NCBI GenBank assembly: GCA_024763595.1
Contig: JANTFK010000071.1
Location: 1-10,766, forward strand
Direction: 5' to 3'
Source of the DNA: Bacteroidales bacterium
GTDB taxonomy: Bacteria; Bacteroidota; Bacteroidia; Bacteroidales; GCA-2748055
DNA: 10,766 nt
Shown: one piece after another, positions 7,431 to 10,766 of the stretch
Layout of the letters: every line of letters begins with the position of its first letter
Numbering within the stretch: position 1 is the stretch's first letter
The notes under the pieces: model-generated
Told to the model about the DNA's origin: nothing
The model's input: the letters and a program-made list of their open reading frames with translations, nothing else
The model's database searches: none
Program-made: the position numbers and the translations under genes

Positions 7431-8330
7431 ATGCATTCGAAAAGGAAAATTCCCGGAAAGATACGGATTCCACATAAGGTGGTATTCCTTATTACCGGCC
7501 TGGTATCAACAGTCTGGTTCCTGATCAGGGTCATTCCCAAACCCTCCCGGGCCGCCTATCCCTGTATGCGGGTTGCGGCACCCTTTATGTCCGGATTTGT
7601 CATCTATATCCTATCTGTTACAGGATCAGTGATGCTCTTTAAACGTACCCGCCGCCTCTTCTTCAGGGCGCGTTACATACTGGCTGCCGGTGCCTTCCTG
7701 ACAGCTGTTGCACTATTTATATTTTCTTCCCATATTTTTCCGGAACGACTTCTGGCGGCTGCATCATATGCAGAACCATCTGATTTCCCGGCCAACCAGC
7801 CCATGGGAGAAGGACTCGGGATCTTCCCCGGCAGGGTCGTATGGGAGTGGGATCCGGATGCTACCGATGAAAATTGTACCAATACCAGGAATGACCCGAT
7901 ACGTGGTGAAGATGGTTATTTTCTCGCTAAGAACAGCAATCAGGAGGTAATCGATCAAATGATGGCGAATATTGTCATGAAGCTTTCCGGCTCCAGCGAC
8001 ATCAAGTCGGCCTGGGATATGTTGTTTACCGATTTTAATAAAAGAAAGGGAGTCGGGGAGGTAACTTATCAAGCGGTAAGGTGTTATCCCAATCACTTCA
8101 GGGATATGGTTTATCTGGAGACGGACCTGCCATCCGGATACGCAGGTCCGGCCACGATCCAGGTATGCAATATGGCCGGGGCACTCATCTGGTCCCGTTC
8201 AGAAGATCATTTTACAGGAGGAGAGGAAACCCTGATCATTGATCTGAGCGGGGAACCTGCCGGCTCATATCTATTCACTGTCATTGCAGGGGAAGAGCAA
8301 CATACCGTTCTAATGAGCAAAATGCCATGA
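7431..8330 (+). CDS. Internally deleted DUF362-type membrane protein with T9SS-like C-terminal tail
   Basis: 299 residues. The first part matches the N-terminus of Bacteroidota DUF362-domain proteins as I remember them. There are three membrane segments at about 17-36, 50-70 and 82-101. An outside segment (about 118-214) contains NQPMGEGLGIFPGRVVW, DATDENCTNT, NQEVIDQMM and SAWDMLFTDFNK. In the family, 'GxVxYQ' leads into 'GEKIxIK' and the DUF362 core of several hundred residues. Here it jumps at Q214/A215 (about 8070-8076) into VRCYPNHFRDMVYLE. This opens an 80-residue tail resembling a type A T9SS sorting domain: YPNxF, a GALIWS turn, and IDLSGEPAGSYLFTV. The frame is intact across the join. 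The catalytic or metal-binding core is therefore missing and the product is probably non-functional, though translatable. The stop overlaps the propeller gene start by 4 nt (ATGA), so translation of the first may be coupled to the second. The family call is moderate; the deletion is inferred. Confidence 0.7.
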   Translation: MHSKRKIPGKIRIPHKVVFLITGLVSTVWFLIRVIPKPSRAAYPCMRVAAPFMSGFVIYILSVTGSVMLFKRTRRLFFRARYILAAGAFLTAVALFIFSSHIFPERLLAAASYAEPSDFPANQPMGEGLGIFPGRVVWEWDPDATDENCTNTRNDPIRGEDGYFLAKNSNQEVIDQMMANIVMKLSGSSDIKSAWDMLFTDFNKRKGVGEVTYQAVRCYPNHFRDMVYLETDLPSGYAGPATIQVCNMAGALIWSRSEDHFTGGEETLIIDLSGEPAGSYLFTVIAGEEQHTVLMSKMP

Positions 8331-9640
8331 GAACCCTGCGTCAGCTGTTGATGTTCATGTTGTTGACGGTCCTTTCTGTCACAGCCCGTAACCAGGATAC
8401 CCGGAACATGGAATCACCTGCAAATGGTGTTGTTATGGTAAAGGCTGTGTATGTGGACAGTGCCGGGGTAAAGTGGTTCGGAACGAACAGGGGATTGTAC
8501 CGGTTCGATTATCTCATTTGGCAATACTATAATGAAAGTGATTACCTGGTGGGCAATCAGGTCAATGCGCTGACATTTGAGCAGAGCGATTCCGGAAGTG
8601 TCTTATGGGTAGCTACCACACAGGGTGTTTCCCGGGTGCAGTTGAATGCTTTCGGGATCATGGCTTCAACAGGCTATACGACAGATAACGGATTGTTAAA
8701 TAATGATGTGGCCAGTATTGCCATTGATTCGCGCAATGGTAAGTTTTTCGGATCGGAAGATGGCATTACCTGGTACCATGACGGAACCATGGATTCTATT
8801 CGCTCTGACCTGTATTACGGGAGTATGTTGAATACACCCGTTCGGCAGATGGACATATGGGGCGATACACTCTATATTGCCCAGGAGGGAGGCATTGGAA
8901 GATTGGTTTCAGGGGTGGACGGGATTACCGGGGCTTCCAGGTGGACAAGTGAGTTTGGAATGACTCCGTTCTCCGGAAACATAAGGAGTGTAAAGGTACT
9001 GGGAATGGATAAGCAGTGGTTCGGTACCGATGAGGGCGTGGAGTTGCATGCAGGTTATTCAGCCAAAGAAAAGTGGAGCATTCTCTCAACTGATGACGGG
9101 CTGGTAAACAATGATGTGATCTCGATTTTCGAGGATGCTTCAGGAGGGTTATGGTTCGGAACCTTTGGGGGCGTTTCTAATTATTCTGATGGAGTGTGGA
9201 GCAATTATACCACTGAAAACGGATTGGCCAGCGACACGGTTTATACCGTTGCGGAAGATCCCGATGGTTCCCTCTGGTTTGGTACACACAGGGGACTCTC
9301 CCACCTGGTGGGCTCCTCCTTCGAGAATTTCCTGACAGGCGAAAGGGAGCCGGCAGCAGAGCCGGTGAATATGGCTGCTTGGTTTAACAGGCACTACAGT
9401 GAAATAACCGTCCGTTTTCAGGTACAGAGAAGTGGGCCTGTAATGGCAGAGATCTGGTCTGCGGAAGGAAAACTGTTATTCAGTAAACCACATATCTGCC
9501 TTCAACCGGGGATGAATGAGATCCGGATTTCCACTGCACAATACGGGATACATTTCCCCCCCGCTCTTTACATTATCCGGTTATCCGGACCGGATCAGTA
9601 CGATTCTGTCAAACTTCTGATCTCTGGCCAACATCCATAA
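8327..9640 (+). CDS. Secreted seven-bladed two-component-regulator-type propeller protein with T9SS-like tail
   Basis: 437 residues with a signal peptide (about 1-21). Repeats of the Reg_prop type (PF07494) follow, with the core '(W/F)FGT..G(V/L)' recurring at W50, W94, F140, Y183, W231, W276 and W317. The spacing is 41-48 residues, consistent with one complete seven-bladed propeller. In HTCS regulators such propellers form the periplasmic glycan sensor, fused to a histidine kinase. Here no membrane segment or kinase follows. Instead about 85 residues (near 350-437) resemble a T9SS type A sorting domain: VMAEIWSAEGKLLFS, then QPGMNEIRIS and PPALYIIRLSG. The protein is thus probably exported and cell-surface attached or released. 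It overlaps the DUF362 remnant by 4 nt and precedes the next gene by 15 nt, consistent with an operon. No sign of damage. Ligand and role are unknown; glycan binding is only suggested by the fold. Confidence 0.85.
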   Translation: MRTLRQLLMFMLLTVLSVTARNQDTRNMESPANGVVMVKAVYVDSAGVKWFGTNRGLYRFDYLIWQYYNESDYLVGNQVNALTFEQSDSGSVLWVATTQGVSRVQLNAFGIMASTGYTTDNGLLNNDVASIAIDSRNGKFFGSEDGITWYHDGTMDSIRSDLYYGSMLNTPVRQMDIWGDTLYIAQEGGIGRLVSGVDGITGASRWTSEFGMTPFSGNIRSVKVLGMDKQWFGTDEGVELHAGYSAKEKWSILSTDDGLVNNDVISIFEDASGGLWFGTFGGVSNYSDGVWSNYTTENGLASDTVYTVAEDPDGSLWFGTHRGLSHLVGSSFENFLTGEREPAAEPVNMAAWFNRHYSEITVRFQVQRSGPVMAEIWSAEGKLLFSKPHICLQPGMNEIRISTAQYGIHFPPALYIIRLSGPDQYDSVKLLISGQHP

Positions 9641-9655
9641 TTCAATGACAATGCC

Positions 9656-10351
9656 ATGATAAAACGAACCACACTTTTCTCACTCATCCTTCTTTTCTCA
9701 ACCTTGCTACCGGCCAGGATTATCTCCCACAACGAAGAGCTTGTTTCAGGTTCGACGGTTGAACTGACCGATTCCGGCAGGGATACGGTAACCCGGTTTG
9801 AAGCGGATTTCAACCTGGCCATACTGCCTGCTTACTGGAAAAGTTCTGAAAGTTACATGCTTTCCAGTGCGGATAACATGCTGGTAATAGATATTGACAA
9901 AGGCTATAATGAGCACGATCACAAGCTGGTGGTTGAGTTCCCTGATCTGATCAATATTACCGACTCCGCTTACCTGTCATTGGATATAAAGGTTTCAGCC
10001 TCTGTTATGGTCTATATTTTCCTGTACGATGAAGCGGGCCATGAGGTGCAAACCATGCACCGGGTCAAAGCGGCCGGGGTGATGACCCCGCTTTTTCTGG
10101 ATGTGGGGGGATCGGGTGAATTTGATTATACATCGGTGAACACACTGCTGATCATTGAAGCCAATGCCCCCCCTGCCATGGATTCTTTACCGGACCTGGA
10201 TGTGGATCTCAGCGACACCCTGGTTCCGGTCAGACTGGAAGGAATCAGGGATAATAATATCACACTGGATCAACACCTTACACTGGAGGTCAGGCGTGTG
10301 GAAACGGGCAATCTTAAGCTTACTGTGAGTGAGGGTGATATTATAGCCTAA
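9656..10351 (+). CDS. Secreted beta-rich protein of unknown function, ending in an HTCS-derived segment
   Basis: 231 residues, not recognised as a named family. Seen: a signal peptide (about 1-20, LFSLILLFSTLLPA), then a domain at about 45-198 of alternating hydrophobic strands ('RFEADFNLAILPAYWKSS', 'MLVIDIDKGY', 'YLSLDIKVSASVMVYIFLYD', 'NTLLIIEANAP') that reads like a carbohydrate-binding jelly-roll. The last 20 or so residues (about 212-231, VRRVETGNLKLTVSEGDIIA) do not fit that domain. They match the histidine-kinase linker of HTCS regulators (typically LLDFRKVETGxLKLxVxxGDI), and the HTCS sequence continues in the same frame beyond the TAA at 10349-10351. The C-terminus is therefore probably a deletion fusion and the native 3' end is lost. 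It starts 15 nt after the propeller gene. Whether the shortened product folds and is exported is unknown. Confidence 0.7.
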   Translation: MIKRTTLFSLILLFSTLLPARIISHNEELVSGSTVELTDSGRDTVTRFEADFNLAILPAYWKSSESYMLSSADNMLVIDIDKGYNEHDHKLVVEFPDLINITDSAYLSLDIKVSASVMVYIFLYDEAGHEVQTMHRVKAAGVMTPLFLDVGGSGEFDYTSVNTLLIIEANAPPAMDSLPDLDVDLSDTLVPVRLEGIRDNNITLDQHLTLEVRRVETGNLKLTVSEGDIIA

Positions 10352-10717
10352 GCAAGGAGCATATACCAGATCTTCTTACCTTATGCCGGGAAGAAAAGCA
10401 TTGATTTCCGTTTCAGAGCCGTGCCCGGTTCCCTTCAGATCTTTTTTGATCCGGATAAAATAGAGAAGATCTTTTACAATCTCCTCTCCAATGCTTTTAA
10501 ATATACTCCGGAAAGGGGTAAGATCGAATTGTCACTTTTTCAGGAACAGGACGGGAGCCTGGAGTGGTTGAAGATCGAAGTGGCTGCCAGGCTGCTGAAA
10601 CAGGGTAACTATAATATCTCAGAGATTGCTTATTCGGTGGGGTTTAATAATCCCAAATATTTTTCCACATGTTTCAGTGAAATGTGTCATGTCTCCCCCA
10701 AAGCCTATATGAAATAA
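10289..10717 (+). pseudogene. Remnant of a hybrid two-component system regulator (histidine kinase - AraC)
   Basis: One reading frame contains scattered HTCS pieces. First is the linker VRRVETGNLKLTVSEGDIIA (10289-10348), then a TAA stop (10349-10351). Next comes ARSIYQIFLPYAGKKSIDF and the kinase N-box DKIEKIFYNLLSNAFKYT, followed by GKIEL, ending at KIEV (about 10582). There the expected 'ADTGIGI' ATP lid and the whole receiver domain are absent. The frame passes directly into AARLLKQGNYNISEIAYSVG and NNPKYFSTCF...VSPKAYMK, the second half of an AraC-type HTH_18 domain, ending at TAA 10715-10717. The sensor, transmembrane segment, dimerization/phospho-His helix, ATP lid, receiver and first HTH are all missing. 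An intact HTCS is about 1,300 residues. There is no credible start; a GTG at 10421 would give a 98-residue fragment with no plausible activity. The sequence is a decayed PUL regulator, fused at its 5' side to the preceding secreted-protein gene. Confidence 0.85.
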
Positions 10718-10766
10718 GTGTTGCTTTTGATCACTGTTTTTGCAGAAGTGAAATCTACTGTACCTA
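10718..10766. other. Right-end non-coding stretch
   Basis: The 49 bases after the HTCS remnant show no open frame, hairpin or recognisable motif before the window ends. Confidence 0.4.

Noticed and set aside
8460..9330. Repeating WFGT motifs as a DNA repeat or array
   Set aside because: The repetition is at protein level and explained by propeller blades; the DNA is not periodic.
10421..10717. Independent 98-residue kinase-AraC mini-protein from GTG
   Set aside because: Homology continues upstream of the GTG in the same frame to the TAA. The product would lack ATP-binding and complete DNA-binding domains, so it is a pseudogene fragment.

Overview
The window comes from a member of the Bacteroidota, most likely class Bacteroidia. 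The evidence is a lipoprotein S1-type sulfatase beside a GH78 alpha-L-rhamnosidase, tails resembling type IX secretion (T9SS) sorting domains, a two-component-regulator beta-propeller, and the remains of a hybrid two-component system (HTCS) regulator of the kind that controls polysaccharide utilization loci (PULs). No SusC/SusD pair is present, so this looks like the edge of a PUL or a scattered carbohydrate module. The genus cannot be told from the sequence.

Positions 50-5209 (+ strand) hold a sugar-processing run. A ribokinase is followed after 19 nt by a secreted GH78 alpha-L-rhamnosidase, then after 74 nt by an iduronate-2-sulfatase-like lipoprotein. Together they suggest breakdown of a rhamnose-containing, sulfated glycan outside the cytoplasm, with phosphorylation of a released sugar inside. 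Facing this run on the minus strand (5231-6277) is a URO-D/methyltransferase-superfamily protein. A short divergent gap separates it from a secreted alpha/beta-hydrolase esterase (6461-7378), probably a glycan deacylase.

Positions 7431-10717 (+ strand) are the unusual part. Four genes or gene pieces lie almost end to end, and three of them look like products of internal deletion. (i) The membrane-anchored N-terminal third of a DUF362-type protein runs in frame straight into a T9SS-like C-terminal tail, without the DUF362 core. (ii) An apparently intact secreted seven-bladed propeller protein follows, overlapping by 4 nt. (iii) A secreted beta-rich protein of unknown function ends in about 20 residues that read as HTCS histidine-kinase linker. 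(iv) In the same frame, right after one TAA stop, the HTCS sequence continues through the kinase N-box and then jumps in frame into the second half of an AraC-type DNA-binding domain. I read this as serial, mostly in-frame deletion decay of a regulator and its neighbours. Assembly collapse is the main alternative. These family calls and junctions rest on remembered family consensus, not on a database search.

No tRNA, rRNA, CRISPR array, insertion sequence or integrase was recognised. No gene-free stretch exceeds 300 bases.
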